Shown: positions 41,707 to 51,208, counted from the first letter of the stretch. The stretch: DNA of 64,000 nucleotides from Alcanivorax jadensis T9 (GCF_000756655.1 NZ_ARXU01000003.1:372001-436000), one strand, 5' to 3'. Notes: a model not told the origin generated them from the letters alone. Translations and numbers: made by a program.

Positions 41707-42392
41707 AGCCGGATAATTACGAACGTAATCATGCGCTGGCCGCAGAATATGTGGTTGGCACGCTGCAGGGCGCCGCCAGGCGACGTTTTGAGCGCTGGAT
41801 GATGGTCTCTGCCCGGGTGCGTCGTCAGGTATGGTACTGGGAGCGACGGCTGCAGCCTTTCAATGAATCCTTGCCGGAAGAGGCCGCCCCGAAGGCCGTG
41901 TGGAATAGCATCGAGCAACGGCTCTTCCCGGGAACGGCACCGGTGGCGTCGCGGTGGTGGCAGACCCTGACCGCCTGGCGCTGGAGTACGGGTATCGCCG
42001 TGCTGGCGGTTTTTGCCTTGCTGCTCTGGACGCCGTCACCGCCGGTGGTCACACATTATGTAGGTGTGGTGCAGAGTCAGCAGGCGGAGCCGCTGTGGCT
42101 GGTGAATGCCTCTGCGGATCATCGCCTGAGCGTGAAGGCCATGCCGCCGGTTCAGCCGGCGGACGGTGGCAGGGATTACCAGTTGTGGTTGTTGCCGGAG
42201 TCGGGCGCGCCGATATCACTGGCGTTGCTGCCTACGGGCGGTGCCCGGTTGCAGATTGATCTCAGCGATCAGCAGGTGCGCCAGTTGTTACAGTCCCGCT
42301 CTCTGGCGATCAGCCTGGAACCGGCGGGTGGCTCACCGACCGGCCAGCCCACCGGTCCGGTGGTGTATCAGACACGCCTGGTGCAAATGTAG
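41703..42392 (+). CDS. Anti-sigma factor, RskA/anti-sigma-K type
   Basis: 229 residues. A cytosolic N-terminal sigma-binding part (ALAAEYVVGTLQGAARRRFERWM) is followed by a single helix at about residues 95-115 (WSTGIAVLAVFALLLW). A periplasmic C-terminal domain contains YQLWLLPESGAPISLALLPTGG and LAISLEPAGGSPTGQPTGPVV, typical of the anti-sigma-K domain. It would hold the ECF sigma factor at the membrane until an envelope signal releases it. Confidence 0.9.
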   Translation: MKPDNYERNHALAAEYVVGTLQGAARRRFERWMMVSARVRRQVWYWERRLQPFNESLPEEAAPKAVWNSIEQRLFPGTAPVASRWWQTLTAWRWSTGIAVLAVFALLLWTPSPPVVTHYVGVVQSQQAEPLWLVNASADHRLSVKAMPPVQPADGGRDYQLWLLPESGAPISLALLPTGGARLQIDLSDQQVRQLLQSRSLAISLEPAGGSPTGQPTGPVVYQTRLVQM

Positions 42393-42423
42393 CGAGCAAA
42401 GCCTGAAAGTGAACGCATCAGAA

Positions 42424-44328
42424 TCAGTCGGTGAGTTCACTTTCGGCTTGCTCCAGCGACTCCATGGCTTCCAGTAACTGCTCTTCCAGTTCGTCGTGCT
42501 GTTTCTTCAGACGCGCCTGATCGCCGAGTAATCCATTCATTTCGTTTTTGCGACTGTCGTCTGTATACAGGGCTTCGTCGCCCAGGGCTGTCTCGATCTC
42601 GGCCAGCGTCTGGTCGCAATGGCTGAGTTGCTTGTCCAGTTTTTCCACCTGCTTTTTCAGCGGGCGCAGCTGGTGGCGTTGCTGGGCAGCCTGTTGACGG
42701 CGGGCCTTGGCATCGAGGCCGTCGCCGGGCTTGTCTTCCTTGACGGGTTTGCCGTCGCGGCGGTTCTGTTGCAGCCAGCGGCCGTAGTCATCCAGGTCGC
42801 CATCGAATCGACTCACTGACCCGTTGGCCACCAGATAGAACTCGTCCACGGTGGTTTCCAGCAAGTGGCGATCGTGAGACACCAGCACCACCGCACCCTC
42901 GAAGGATTGCAGCGCCATGGTCAGCGCTTCGCGCATGTCCAGGTCCAGATGGTTGGCCGGCTCATCGAGGAGCAGCAGCGCCGGTTTTTCCTGCACGATC
43001 ATAGCCAGCGCCAGGCGGGCTTTTTCGCCACCGGAGAAACGGCCCACCGGTGCAAACACATCATCGCCGTGGAAACCGAAACGGCCCAGCTCGCTGCGCA
43101 GCTGCGATTCACTCCACTTGGGGTAAAAGCGGGACATCATCTGGTAGGGGGCGTCGTCGGCGGCCAGCCGGTCCACCTGTTGCTGGTGGAAGTAGCCGAT
43201 CACCAGGTCGCCGTCTTTTTCGAAGCGTCCACCCAGTGGCGCCAGTTCACCCACCAGGGTGCGCATCAGGGTGGACTTGCCGGCGCCGTTGGGGCCGAGC
43301 AGGCCGATGCGCGATTCAGGGCGCAGGCTCAGGCTGACCTGGTCAAGAATCGGTGCGCCCGGGTAGCCGCACTGCACCGCATCCAGGTTTTCCATGGGGT
43401 TGGGCAGTTTGTTCGGGCTGTGGAATTCAAAGCTGAAGCCGGAATCCACGTGGGCCGGGCCAATCAGTTCCAGCCGTTCCAGTGCCTTCACCCGACTTTG
43501 TGCCTGTTTGGCCTTGGAGGCCTTGGCCTTGAAGCGGGCGATGAACTTCTGCATGTGGGCTACCTGGGCCTGCTGCTTCTCGTGCATCTTCTGCTGCAGG
43601 GACAGTTGCTCGGCGCGCTGGCGTTCGAAATCCGAGTAGCCGCCGCTGTAGTGCTTCAGTTGTTTGTGTTCGATATGCAGGATCTGGTTGACGGTGGCAT
43701 CCAGGAAGGCGCGGTCGTGGGAGATCACCAGTAGTGCCCCCGGTTGCTGTATCAGGTAGCTCTGCAACCAGAGGATGGCATCCAGATCCAGGTGGTTGGT
43801 GGGCTCATCGAGCAGCAGCAGATCTGCATCGCTCATCAATACCTGGGCCAGGTTCAGACGCATGCGCCAGCCACCGGAGAAGCTGGCCACCGGCTGTTGT
43901 TGCTGGGTTTCGCTGAAACCAAGGCCGGCCAGCAAGGTGGCGGCGCGGGCCGGTTGTTGCCAGGCGTGCAGGGCTTCCAGCTCGCCGTGGGCATGGGCGA
44001 TGGCGTGGTTATCACCGGCGATTTCCGCGTCTGCCAGTGTTTTCTCTGCCCGGCGCAGGGCGCGGTGGCCGTCAAGCACATAATCGATGGCTGGCTGTTC
44101 CAGTGCCGGTACTTCCTGGGCCATCATGGCCAGGCGCCAGTCCGAGGGCAGGTTCAGGTTGCCGCCGTCGCTCTCCAGTTCGCCCATGATAAGCTTGAAC
44201 AGCGAACTCTTGCCGGTGCCGTTGCGGCCCACCAGCCCCACACGCCAGCCCTTGTGCAGGACCACGCTGGCGTCTTCCAGCAACAGGTCGGGGCCACGGC
44301 GAAGGTTGATGTGTTCCAGAGAGAGCAT
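42424..44328 (-). CDS. ABC-F family ATPase, YheS-like
   Basis: 634 residues with two ABC domains and no membrane segment. The first has GRNGTGKSS (about 34-42), signature SFSGGWRMRL and LLLLDEPTNHLDLDA. The second has GPNGAGKST, signature RFSGGEKARL and LLLLDEPANHLDLDM. The linker (about 235-290) is basic and helical, as expected for ribosome-binding ABC-F proteins, and the C-terminal tail (from 540) is a coiled coil. It should act on the ribosome. Length and architecture fit YheS rather than Uup or EttA. Confidence 0.92.
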   Translation of the reverse strand: MLSLEHINLRRGPDLLLEDASVVLHKGWRVGLVGRNGTGKSSLFKLIMGELESDGGNLNLPSDWRLAMMAQEVPALEQPAIDYVLDGHRALRRAEKTLADAEIAGDNHAIAHAHGELEALHAWQQPARAATLLAGLGFSETQQQQPVASFSGGWRMRLNLAQVLMSDADLLLLDEPTNHLDLDAILWLQSYLIQQPGALLVISHDRAFLDATVNQILHIEHKQLKHYSGGYSDFERQRAEQLSLQQKMHEKQQAQVAHMQKFIARFKAKASKAKQAQSRVKALERLELIGPAHVDSGFSFEFHSPNKLPNPMENLDAVQCGYPGAPILDQVSLSLRPESRIGLLGPNGAGKSTLMRTLVGELAPLGGRFEKDGDLVIGYFHQQQVDRLAADDAPYQMMSRFYPKWSESQLRSELGRFGFHGDDVFAPVGRFSGGEKARLALAMIVQEKPALLLLDEPANHLDLDMREALTMALQSFEGAVVLVSHDRHLLETTVDEFYLVANGSVSRFDGDLDDYGRWLQQNRRDGKPVKEDKPGDGLDAKARRQQAAQQRHQLRPLKKQVEKLDKQLSHCDQTLAEIETALGDEALYTDDSRKNEMNGLLGDQARLKKQHDELEEQLLEAMESLEQAESELTD

Positions 44329-44390
44329 GGGGTAATCCGGGGTTGATGAGAACCGGCGCAGTGTAAGCCAGCAAACGTAACGGGGGAACC

Positions 44391-44855
44391 GTGGACGACT
44401 CCATAAAGCAGGATCTGTGGCGCTATGCCCTGGGGCGATGGCAGCACAAGAATTTTGAGCGGGCTTGCCTGCATCTGCAGGACGATTACCAGGTGCCGGT
44501 GGCCCTGTTGCTGTCTGGCCTGTGGCTGGCAGAGTCAGGTAAGCAACCGGATGCCGGGGTAGGGCGCCGCATGGCAGAGCTGGCCGGACAGTTTGAAGCC
44601 GATTACCTGCGCCCGTTGCGGGCGGTGCGCCGCAAGGCCGGTGAAGACACCCGGTTGCCGGAATTCAAGCGGCAGCTGCAGCAGGTGGAGCTGGAAGGGG
44701 AGCGCTGGTTACTGGCCACCCTGCCGACTTTGTGTGACAACCTTATCCCTGCGGGCAAACCGGTGGACGCCATGGGCTGGTTGCTGGTGCTGGTGCCGGA
44801 AACGGCGCAGTGCGAAGGGTTGCAGAATGCTCTCAACGATCTGGTGGCATTGTAG
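44391..44855 (+). CDS. TIGR02444 family protein
   Basis: 154 residues with a GTG start preceded by CGGGGG. The opening LWRYALGRWQHKNFERACLHLQDDYQVPVALLLSGLWL matches TIGR02444, a gammaproteobacterial family of unknown function. It is divergent from the ABC-F gene. The stop codon TAG lies within a REP-like repeat (GTAGGAGC) that begins at 44852. Confidence 0.85.
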   Translation: MDDSIKQDLWRYALGRWQHKNFERACLHLQDDYQVPVALLLSGLWLAESGKQPDAGVGRRMAELAGQFEADYLRPLRAVRRKAGEDTRLPEFKRQLQQVELEGERWLLATLPTLCDNLIPAGKPVDAMGWLLVLVPETAQCEGLQNALNDLVAL

Positions 44856-44876
44856 GAGCGGCGCTTGAGCCGCGAA
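44852..44876 (+). repeat. REP-like palindrome providing a stop codon
   Basis: A copy of GTAGGAGCGGCGCTTGAGCC and onwards. It starts inside the last codons of the preceding gene. The gap 44877-45153 has no gene; a second dispersed repeat lies at 45009-45071. Confidence 0.75.
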
Positions 44877-45008
44877 CCGCGTGTCAACGCGGAATCGGCC
44901 GCGGGACATCAGGAATCTCAGGGCTCGACAGGTTTTTCTAGAAAAAGATGGGAGCAGCTGCGATGCCGTTCCCTCGCCAAGGCTCGGATTCGCCCCTCAA
45001 GAGGTGTA

Positions 45009-45071
45009 TTCGCTGCGCTCACCCTTCGGGCCGCACTGCACAACGTGCGTTACTTCGCTACGCTACGTTCC
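45009..45071. repeat. Dispersed repeat (copy of 32995-33060)
   Basis: TTCGCTGCGCTCACCCTTCG with GTGCGTTACTTCGCTACGCT matches the inverted copy at the end of the HDAC-like gene with small indels. Confidence 0.6.
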
Positions 45072-45153
45072 TACGGTGCCACCACCTCGCGCTTTGAACT
45101 TTTAACGCCTGCCTGCCATCCTTCATTTCCCTTGTGTTTCACTGGATTTCCCC

Positions 45154-46428
45154 ATGACCACCGACCTGGCCTTCGACCGCGACCATCTCTGGCACCCCTA
45201 TACCTCCACCTCGAAACCCTTGCCTACCTTCGCGGTGGCCAGTGCCAAAGGCGTGCGGTTGACGCTGGAAGATGGCCGCGAGCTGGTGGATGGCATGTCG
45301 TCCTGGTGGGCGGCGGTGCATGGTTATAACCACCCGGTGCTGAACCAGGCCGCCAAGGACCAGATTGACCGCATGGCCCATGTGATGTTCGGTGGGCTGA
45401 CCCATGAGCCGGCGGTGGAGCTGGGCAAGAAACTGGTGGCATTGACGCCGGACCCGCTGGAGAAGGTCTTTCTGGCTGACAGCGGCTCGGTGTCGGTGGA
45501 AGTGGCCATTAAGATGGCGTTGCAGTACTGGCTCAGCCAGGGGCATACCGGCAAGGATAAATTGCTGGCCCTGCGTAACGGCTATCACGGCGATACGTTC
45601 GGAGCCATGGCTGCCTGTGATCCGGTCAATGGCATGCACTCCCTGTTCAGCGGCGTACTGGCCAAACATTATTTTGCCGAGGCGCCGCAATGCCCCTACG
45701 ACAGTGATTTTGATACCGAGGATCTCAATTCCATCCAGCAGATGCTGGCGGATCATCATCAGGAGATTGCCGCCGTGATTCTGGAGCCGGTGGTACAGGG
45801 CGCCGGCGGTATGAGGATGTATCACCCCACCTATCTGAAGGCTGTGCGCGCCTTGTGTGATCAGTACGGGGTGTTGTTGATCTTTGATGAAATCGCCACC
45901 GGCTTTGGCCGCACCGGCAAGCTGTTCGCTCTGGAACATGCGAATGTGTGCCCGGATATTCTCTGCCTGGGCAAGGCGATCACCGGCGGCTACATGACCC
46001 TGGCAGCCACCCTTTGTACCGGCCAGGTAGCAGCGGGTATTTGTGATGGTGAAGCCGGTGTATTGATGCACGGTCCCACCTTCATGGGCAATCCGCTGGC
46101 CTGTGCGGTGGCCAATGCCAGCATCCAGTTGCTGCTGGATTCCGGCTGGCAGGAAAAAGTGGCGGCCATCGAGGCGCAGTTAAAGACGGAGCTGCTGCCT
46201 CTCAAGGACCTCTCCCCCGTGGCTGATGCCCGGGTGCTGGGTGCCATTGGCGTCATGGAAATGAAAGAACCGGTGGCCATGGAACAGGTGCAGGCACACT
46301 TTGTGGAACAGGGCGTCTGGATCCGCCCGTTCGGCAAACTGGTCTACATCATGCCGCCATTCGTGATTGAGCCGGAGGATTTAAGCAAGCTGACCGGGGC
46401 GATGCGGGATTTGGCGGAGGGCAGTTGA
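45154..46428 (+). CDS. bioA: Adenosylmethionine-8-amino-7-oxononanoate aminotransferase
   Basis: 424 residues, normal for BioA. It transfers an amino group from S-adenosylmethionine to 7-keto-8-aminopelargonate in biotin synthesis, using PLP. The PLP lysine is Lys274 in [17 protein letters not shown]. Substrate-linked stretches are [15 protein letters not shown] at the N-terminus, [15 protein letters not shown] and [14 protein letters not shown]. The gene stands alone, with no other bio gene in the window. Confidence 0.95.
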   Translation: MTTDLAFDRDHLWHPYTSTSKPLPTFAVASAKGVRLTLEDGRELVDGMSSWWAAVHGYNHPVLNQAAKDQIDRMAHVMFGGLTHEPAVELGKKLVALTPDPLEKVFLADSGSVSVEVAIKMALQYWLSQGHTGKDKLLALRNGYHGDTFGAMAACDPVNGMHSLFSGVLAKHYFAEAPQCPYDSDFDTEDLNSIQQMLADHHQEIAAVILEPVVQGAGGMRMYHPTYLKAVRALCDQYGVLLIFDEIATGFGRTGKLFALEHANVCPDILCLGKAITGGYMTLAATLCTGQVAAGICDGEAGVLMHGPTFMGNPLACAVANASIQLLLDSGWQEKVAAIEAQLKTELLPLKDLSPVADARVLGAIGVMEMKEPVAMEQVQAHFVEQGVWIRPFGKLVYIMPPFVIEPEDLSKLTGAMRDLAEGS

Positions 46429-46454
46429 CGTCAAGCCCCAACTTTAAAGCCGTT

Positions 46455-46606
46455 GTAGGAGTTCCCTTCCAGGGGACGAACCTCGCGAAGTGAGGCGACA
46501 AGAGATTTCACCTGCCGCACTGCCATGAGTCGACCTGTAGAACCTGATCGCCCTGCGGGCAATTCCGCGTTTACACGCGGATCGTCCCCTGTAAGGAAAC
46601 TCCTAC
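46455..46606. repeat. REP-like inverted pair
   Basis: Arms 46455-46477 and 46584-46606 match inversely at 21 of 23 positions. They belong to the GTAGGAG family, with a different inner stem (TTCCCTTCCAGGGGAC). Located between bioA and the convergent ParA-like gene. Confidence 0.75.
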
Positions 46607-46613
46607 AGGTGGT

Positions 46614-47354
46614 TTACCGAAACCCCGGCATGGTCTGTATCAGATGCCGCTGCACCTCCAGCCACTCACCAATACGACGCCAGTGCTGTTGGTCATCCAG
46701 GTGACGGGAGACGGCGGCGTCGAGGACGCCTTCGCCATTGCTCATGGCCTGCACATAGAGTTGAGTATCGCGCAGGGTAACCAGGTAGGGAATCTTCAGG
46801 CTGGCGAGAAACTGGCGCAGAGACTCGTACATGCGGGTGCGGGTGCGGGAACGATTGGCTATCACTGCCAGCCGACGCGGACGGCGCCGGTAGCTGGGGG
46901 CCAGCATGACGGTTTGCAGGAAACGGGTGGTGGCACGAATATCGATAGGGCTGGGCAGTACCGGGACCAGTACCACCTGTGACAGGCGCAGCAGGTGATC
47001 AAGATGATGGGGGTCCAGGCCGGCGGGTGAATCGATGATGGTAATCGGGCCGGCCTGATCGAGCTTCTGTTGCAGTCGGCCCAGGGAGACCGGCTCGCCG
47101 GCTGGCCAGCCGAGGCCGCGAATTGTGGTATCACGACGTAGTTTCAGCCATTGCAGAGACGACTGCTGTGGATCCATATCCAGCAGGGATACCTGTCGCC
47201 CCAAGGCCTCATAATAGCAGGCCAGGTTGGTGGCAATGGTGGTCTTGCCGCAGCCCCCTTTACTATTTGCGATCAGAATTACCATGCGGGACGGGCTGGA
47301 CGAACGCGATTGGGAGCCGATCCCCTTGGCAGGGCTGTTCTGTGCGCTATTCAT
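46614..47354 (-). CDS. ParA/MinD-family ATPase without ParB partner
   Basis: 246 residues as drawn; Met24 at 47285 ([16 protein letters not shown]) is an equally plausible start. The deviant Walker A KGGCGKTT, the [11 protein letters not shown] motif and the IIDSPAGLD motif are present, as in ParA ATPases that position DNA or cargo. No parB or partition site is seen nearby and the neighbours are unrelated, so it is an orphan that may position something other than the chromosome. Confidence 0.82.
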   Translation of the reverse strand: MNSAQNSPAKGIGSQSRSSSPSRMVILIANSKGGCGKTTIATNLACYYEALGRQVSLLDMDPQQSSLQWLKLRRDTTIRGLGWPAGEPVSLGRLQQKLDQAGPITIIDSPAGLDPHHLDHLLRLSQVVLVPVLPSPIDIRATTRFLQTVMLAPSYRRRPRRLAVIANRSRTRTRMYESLRQFLASLKIPYLVTLRDTQLYVQAMSNGEGVLDAAVSRHLDDQQHWRRIGEWLEVQRHLIQTMPGFR

Positions 47355-47557
47355 GCCGTGTCTTATTCGTTTTTTTGCGGGGGATTGTACCCGGCGGTTT
47401 GGGTGGCGCGATTACCGTCAGAAGAAAAGGTGATGCTGCTCACAAAACCAACAGTACCGCAAAATAAGGCGCATTGATGTAATTTGTGATGTTATTTTGC
47501 TCTCGCGGGGAACTGAATCCTGTGAAGACGGCTCAGTAAAGGGGGAGAGGAAACATC

Positions 47558-47899
47558 ATGCGTTACCTGTTGATTATCATCGTGTTGCTGGCAGTTGTGC
47601 TGGCAGCGCTGTTTACTGTGCCGCTCGGTGGGGGTAAGCCGCTACTGGACTGGCAGCATGTCGAACAGAACTGGCAGCAGCCGGAACGGTTGCTGGACCG
47701 GAAGATTTCTCCCTGGATGGGGGGAAATGGGGAAAGCGCAGAGATGTATCGCTGGCGTGACCCCCAGGGAAACTGGCAGTATGGCCAGATTCCGCCGCCC
47801 GGTGTGCAGGCGGAACCCTTTACCGTAAAAGCGCCCAATACCATCACTGCCGAAGAAATGCGCGGTGGTAAGGTGCCGGAACAGCAACAACAACAGTAG
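47558..47899 (+). CDS. DUF4124-like exported or anchored protein
   Basis: 113 residues with an N-terminal membrane anchor (RYLLIIIVLLAVVLAALFTVPLGGG) and the stretch MYRWRDPQGNWQYGQIPPPG, similar to DUF4124 (YKWVDENGVVHYS-like). A C-terminal polyglutamine tail ends the protein. It is followed after 16 bp by the FKBP gene, so a shared transcript is likely. Function unknown. Confidence 0.75.
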   Translation: MRYLLIIIVLLAVVLAALFTVPLGGGKPLLDWQHVEQNWQQPERLLDRKISPWMGGNGESAEMYRWRDPQGNWQYGQIPPPGVQAEPFTVKAPNTITAEEMRGGKVPEQQQQQ

Positions 47900-47915
47900 G
47901 CCAATTGGAGGCAGA

Positions 47916-48638
47916 ATGAAGAAATTGGGAATCGTGCTGGCGGGGACTGTCCTGCTGGCAGCGTGTGGTCAGGAAACGGTTGAGCTTAAAAGTGATGATC
48001 AGAAAGCGTCCTACGCACTGGGCTTCCGCAGTGCGGAGCAGATGCGTAGCCTGGAAAACCTGGATCTGGATGCCATGGTGTCAGGCCTGCGTGATGGCTT
48101 TGCCGAAGACGGCAAATCCAAGCTGGGTGAGCAAGATCTGGACCAGCTGATTCGTGACTTCCAGGGCCGTATGATTGAAGCCCAGCAGAAGAAGATGGAA
48201 GAAGCGGCCGGGAATAACCTGGAAGCCAGCGAAAAATTTCTGGCCGAGAATGCCGAGCGTGAAGGCGTTACCGTCACCGACAGCGGCCTGCAGTACGAAG
48301 TGCTGGAGTCCGGTGAAGAAGGGGGTGCATCCCCGACCCTGGAAGACACCGTGGAGGTTCACTACCACGGCACCCTGCCGGACGGCACCGTCTTTGACAG
48401 CTCTGTAGAGCGCGGTCAGCCGGCCACCTTCGGGCTGCAGCACATCATTCCTGCCTGGCAGGAAGCGCTGCCGATGATGGCGGAAGGCGACAAGTGGAAA
48501 ATTGCTGTGCCGCCGTCTCTGGGCTATGGCGAGCAAGGCGCTGGCGGCGATATCGGCCCCAACCAGGCGCTGATCTTCGAGATCGAACTGCTGGACGTGA
48601 AAGGCAGCGGTAACGAAGCGAGTGCCGACGAGGAATAA
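47916..48638 (+). CDS. FKBP-type peptidyl-prolyl isomerase, lipoprotein
   Basis: 240 residues with lipobox LLAAC (Cys17). An N-terminal dimerisation part (ASYALGFRSAEQMRSLENLDLDAMVSGLRDGFA) and a helix lead to the C-terminal FKBP domain (about 135-230: VEVHYHGTLPDGTVFDSSVERGQPATFGLQHIIPAWQEALPMM, then KIAVPPSLGYGEQGAG). This is the FkpA/Mip layout of periplasmic proline isomerases. It is closed by a hairpin terminator at 48660-48687. Confidence 0.92.
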   Translation: MKKLGIVLAGTVLLAACGQETVELKSDDQKASYALGFRSAEQMRSLENLDLDAMVSGLRDGFAEDGKSKLGEQDLDQLIRDFQGRMIEAQQKKMEEAAGNNLEASEKFLAENAEREGVTVTDSGLQYEVLESGEEGGASPTLEDTVEVHYHGTLPDGTVFDSSVERGQPATFGLQHIIPAWQEALPMMAEGDKWKIAVPPSLGYGEQGAGGDIGPNQALIFEIELLDVKGSGNEASADEE

Positions 48639-48659
48639 ATCCCGTCGTTACACGCTTCA

Positions 48660-48687
48660 AAAAAGGGCGCCCTCGGGCGCCCTTTTT
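48660..48687. terminator. Rho-independent terminator
   Basis: AAAAAGGGCGCCC-TC-GGGCGCCCTTTTT, a GC-rich stem flanked by A and T tracts, 22 bp after the FKBP stop codon. It can work in both directions. Confidence 0.93.
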
Positions 48688-48695
48688 GGTTTAGT

Positions 48696-48905
48696 TGCAA
48701 GTTGAAAGTTCAAAGTTGAAAGGCGCGACGGAGGCTGGCGCCAAATATTGAGCCCCAGCGCCGCGCCGCCGCTCATAAAGCCCAGCTCGCTCGCGCATTC
48801 GGATGCATATCTTTTTTCTCTATCCGTGCGGCGCGGCTCTGAGCTGTGTCGGGTAGCACGCAACCCGATCGCGCTTTGTAACTTTCAACTTTAAACTTGC
48901 AACTC
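48696..48905. repeat. Inverted pair of GCAAGTTGAAAGTTCAAAGT repeats
   Basis: GTTGCAAGTTGAAAGTTCAA at the left is inverted at about 48880-48905. A shorter related piece occurs at 36577-36600. Between the arms there is no gene. The right arm touches the end of the rsd-like gene. Confidence 0.65.
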
Positions 48906-49390
48906 TAGTGTGTCGCCTGCTGCCGTGGCGGCTCCTGCTGGTGAATGCTGAGAATCAGCTGGTCTTCCAGCGCAAACCTTTCCTCCAGTGTCTGCATCAA
49001 CAGGGTAATACGTTCCGGTAACTGATCCCGCAGTGCCAGCCACTGTTCCGGGCGCTCGAAATGCTCGTTGAAGGCCAGGGCTTCGTCGGTGGAGTTGTCC
49101 AGTTGCTGGAGAATCTGTCGGGTGAGGGTAGGGTTGTCGCGATGGAAATGGCGGGCCTCGTTGACCAGCTCCCGGTACACCTCGAAGTAGCCGGCGCTGA
49201 TGTAGTCCATCAGTAGCTGGCAGAAATTCTGTACCTGTTTCTGCAAAGGCTGACGGTGATCGGACAGGCCTTTCAGGCCCTGCAGAGTGCATAGCAGCAC
49301 AATCAGTTGCTGACGCTCATCCAGCCAGGCCTGCACCAGCGCCTCAATGCGCTGCCATTGGGCCAGAGCTGCAGAATGGGAGCTCGCCAT
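48905..49390 (-). CDS. rsd: Rsd/AlgQ family anti-sigma-70 factor
   Basis: 161 residues; the start at 49390 (MASSHSAALAQWQRIEAL) is chosen over a longer frame because AAGGAGG precedes it. Family features are WLDERQQLIVLLCTLQGL, QNFCQLLMDYISAGYFEVYRELVNEARHF and the helical C-terminus. Rsd/AlgQ binds sigma-70 region 4 and shifts polymerase use in stationary phase. It stands alone on the minus strand. Identification is from the DY.S.G.FE.Y stretch; the name could equally be AlgQ. Confidence 0.87.
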   Translation of the reverse strand: MASSHSAALAQWQRIEALVQAWLDERQQLIVLLCTLQGLKGLSDHRQPLQKQVQNFCQLLMDYISAGYFEVYRELVNEARHFHRDNPTLTRQILQQLDNSTDEALAFNEHFERPEQWLALRDQLPERITLLMQTLEERFALEDQLILSIHQQEPPRQQATH

Positions 49391-49607
49391 GGTTCCTCCT
49401 TGGAGTGCCCGTTGACTATTGTCTTGTTGGGCTATCGAGCCTAGGACTGGCGGGACTGTGCTGGCAATGGGACAAAATCGGCGTGAAGTCGGGTCAGGGG
49501 GAAAAAGCACGCTATCTCAGCCACTTGTCGTTAAAGACAAATTTCTTCTAAAAAGCGGTTTTTTAGCGCTATCCGTGTTGCGTAATGCGTGCAGCCTGTC
49601 GCGGCTC

Positions 49608-50333
49608 TTATAGATATTGCGCTACCCAGGGCCACAACCAGGGCAGCGCCAGCGCCGTTACCAGCCCGCACAGGCCTAGCGCCAGTCCGGCAAAAGCACC
49701 GGCTTTTTCCCCATATTCGAAGGCTCGGGCGGTGCCGATGGCGTGGGCTACCAGGCCCAGTGCAAATCCCTTGATGCGGTCGTCGGTGACTCTCAACAGG
49801 CGGAAGATGGGGCCAGCGGCCAGGGCGCCGACGATGCCGGTGATCGCCACTGCGCCGGCGGCCAGTGACACATAGCCACCGGTGGATTGCACCACCTCCA
49901 CGGCAATCGGGGTGGTGATGGATTTGGGCGCCAGTGAACCCACCACTTCGGCGGGAGCGCCCAGCCACCAGGCCAGTCCCACGGCAATGGCGGCAGAGAT
50001 AAAAGCGCCCAGCACGGTGGCGATCAGGATCGGTGTGAGCACGCTGCGTACCGTGTGCAGCTGTCGATAGAGAGGCCAGGCCAGTGCTACCGTTGCCGGA
50101 CCCAGCAGAAAGGAAATCAGGGTGGTCTGGTCGCGGTATTCCACGTAGTCCACGCCGACCAGGGGTAGCACGACAATCACCGGAATCGAGGCCACCAGAA
50201 AGGGGTGAAACAGGGGCAGGCTGTTGCTACGGCCGTACACCCACAGGGCAAAGCGGTAGCTGACCAGGGTCAGCAGGATGCCGAACAACGGGGTGTGCAC
50301 CAGGTCTGCAAGGTTGTCGAGCCTATCAATCAT
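49608..50333 (-). CDS. lrgB: LrgB/CidB family membrane protein
   Basis: 241 residues with about eight helices. The family segments LGPATVALAWPLYRQLHTVR and SLAPKSITTPIAVEVVQSTGGYVSLAAG are clear. LrgA/LrgB pairs are holin/antiholin-like or carboxylate (pyruvate, glycolate) transporters. It overlaps the lrgA-like gene by 8 bp, so coupling is likely. The ATG at 50333 is preferred; an upstream GTG-like frame enters lrgA. Confidence 0.9.
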   Translation of the reverse strand: MIDRLDNLADLVHTPLFGILLTLVSYRFALWVYGRSNSLPLFHPFLVASIPVIVVLPLVGVDYVEYRDQTTLISFLLGPATVALAWPLYRQLHTVRSVLTPILIATVLGAFISAAIAVGLAWWLGAPAEVVGSLAPKSITTPIAVEVVQSTGGYVSLAAGAVAITGIVGALAAGPIFRLLRVTDDRIKGFALGLVAHAIGTARAFEYGEKAGAFAGLALGLCGLVTALALPWLWPWVAQYL

Positions 50334-50694
50334 GGCTGCCTCCCCGCGACTTACCATGTTTGCCGCCCAGCAGCTTCTTCAGCATCAGGGTGACCAGCAA
50401 CATGCTGAGCAGGGTGCCTAGCACCACAGCCACGCCCAGTGCCAGGGCATAGTCTTCGTAGCGATGCCATTGCAGCACGATGCCTACCCCCAGCGGGAAG
50501 ATCAGCAGGCTGATGTGCTTGATCAGGGCGCCGGCGGCAGGGGCGACTCGCTGGCTGAAGGGGGCATTGAGTAGCAGGGCCAGCAACAGCAGCACCATGC
50601 CGACCACGGAGGCGGGCAGGGGGATGCTGGTGAGGCGGATTAGCACCTCACCAAGAAACTGGAAAAACAGCAGGATCAGCAGGCCGTCGATCAT
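50326..50694 (-). CDS. lrgA: LrgA/CidA family membrane protein
   Basis: 122 residues with four helices: FFQFLGEVLIRLTSIPLPASVVGMVLLLLAL, a central FSQRVAPAAGALIKHISLLIFPLGVGIV and a third and fourth helix to residue 110, ending in a basic tail. This matches the LrgA/CidA fold. It is the first gene of a two-gene operon with lrgB. Confidence 0.9.
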   Translation of the reverse strand: MIDGLLILLFFQFLGEVLIRLTSIPLPASVVGMVLLLLALLLNAPFSQRVAPAAGALIKHISLLIFPLGVGIVLQWHRYEDYALALGVAVVLGTLLSMLLVTLMLKKLLGGKHGKSRGGSHD

Positions 50695-50701
50695 GGGGCG
50701 A

Positions 50702-51208
50702 TCAACGTTTGGGGAGCGGGCGGAACAGTTGCACCAGCGCCACCAGCAGCAGGCCGGAAAAGACCACCAGTGACCAGGCTGGCAGGCTCAGGCCCAGGAA
50801 AGCCCAGTCCATTTCTGCGCATTCCCCGGAGCCCGCCAGCACTTCCTGGATCACGCTTTGCAGGGGGAACACATCCAGCATGTAATTGAGGCCGGGACCA
50901 CAGGCGGGCACCTGATCCGGCGGCAGGTTTTGCAGCCAGATATGACGGATGGAGATGGCGCCGCCGCCGATGGCAGCCAAGCCGGTGAGCAGACCGTAAA
51001 CACGCACACCAATGCGCCCGGGGCCATGCAGAGCCGCAATCAGCAGAATCAGGGCGGCAGCTATCACGCCGATGCGTTGAAAGATGCACAACGGGCAGGG
51101 TTCCAGGCCATCAACGTGCTGCAGATAAAGGGCACCGGCCATGGCGGCAATACAAGCCAACAGGGCAAGCAGGTTAAGCTGACGGGGTGCTGGGATAAGG
51201 GACGACAT
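50702..51208 (-). CDS. dsbB: Disulfide bond formation protein B
   Basis: 168 residues and four helices. The start at 51208 ([10 protein letters not shown]) is used. The quinone-linked cysteine pair is CPLC (about residue 37, [15 protein letters not shown]) and the second periplasmic pair is Cys in VPACGPGL and GECAEMDW. DsbB reoxidises DsbA and passes electrons to quinone. It stands alone, 7 bp downstream of nothing related; the lrgA stop lies 8 bp away in the same direction. Confidence 0.92.
   Translation of the reverse strand: MSSLIPAPRQLNLLALLACIAAMAGALYLQHVDGLEPCPLCIFQRIGVIAAALILLIAALHGPGRIGVRVYGLLTGLAAIGGGAISIRHIWLQNLPPDQVPACGPGLNYMLDVFPLQSVIQEVLAGSGECAEMDWAFLGLSLPAWSLVVFSGLLLVALVQLFRPLPKR

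Noticed and set aside
45139-46071. 310-residue minus-strand ORF opposite bioA
   Set aside because: Antisense shadow of bioA, whose PLP lysine region and length are diagnostic.
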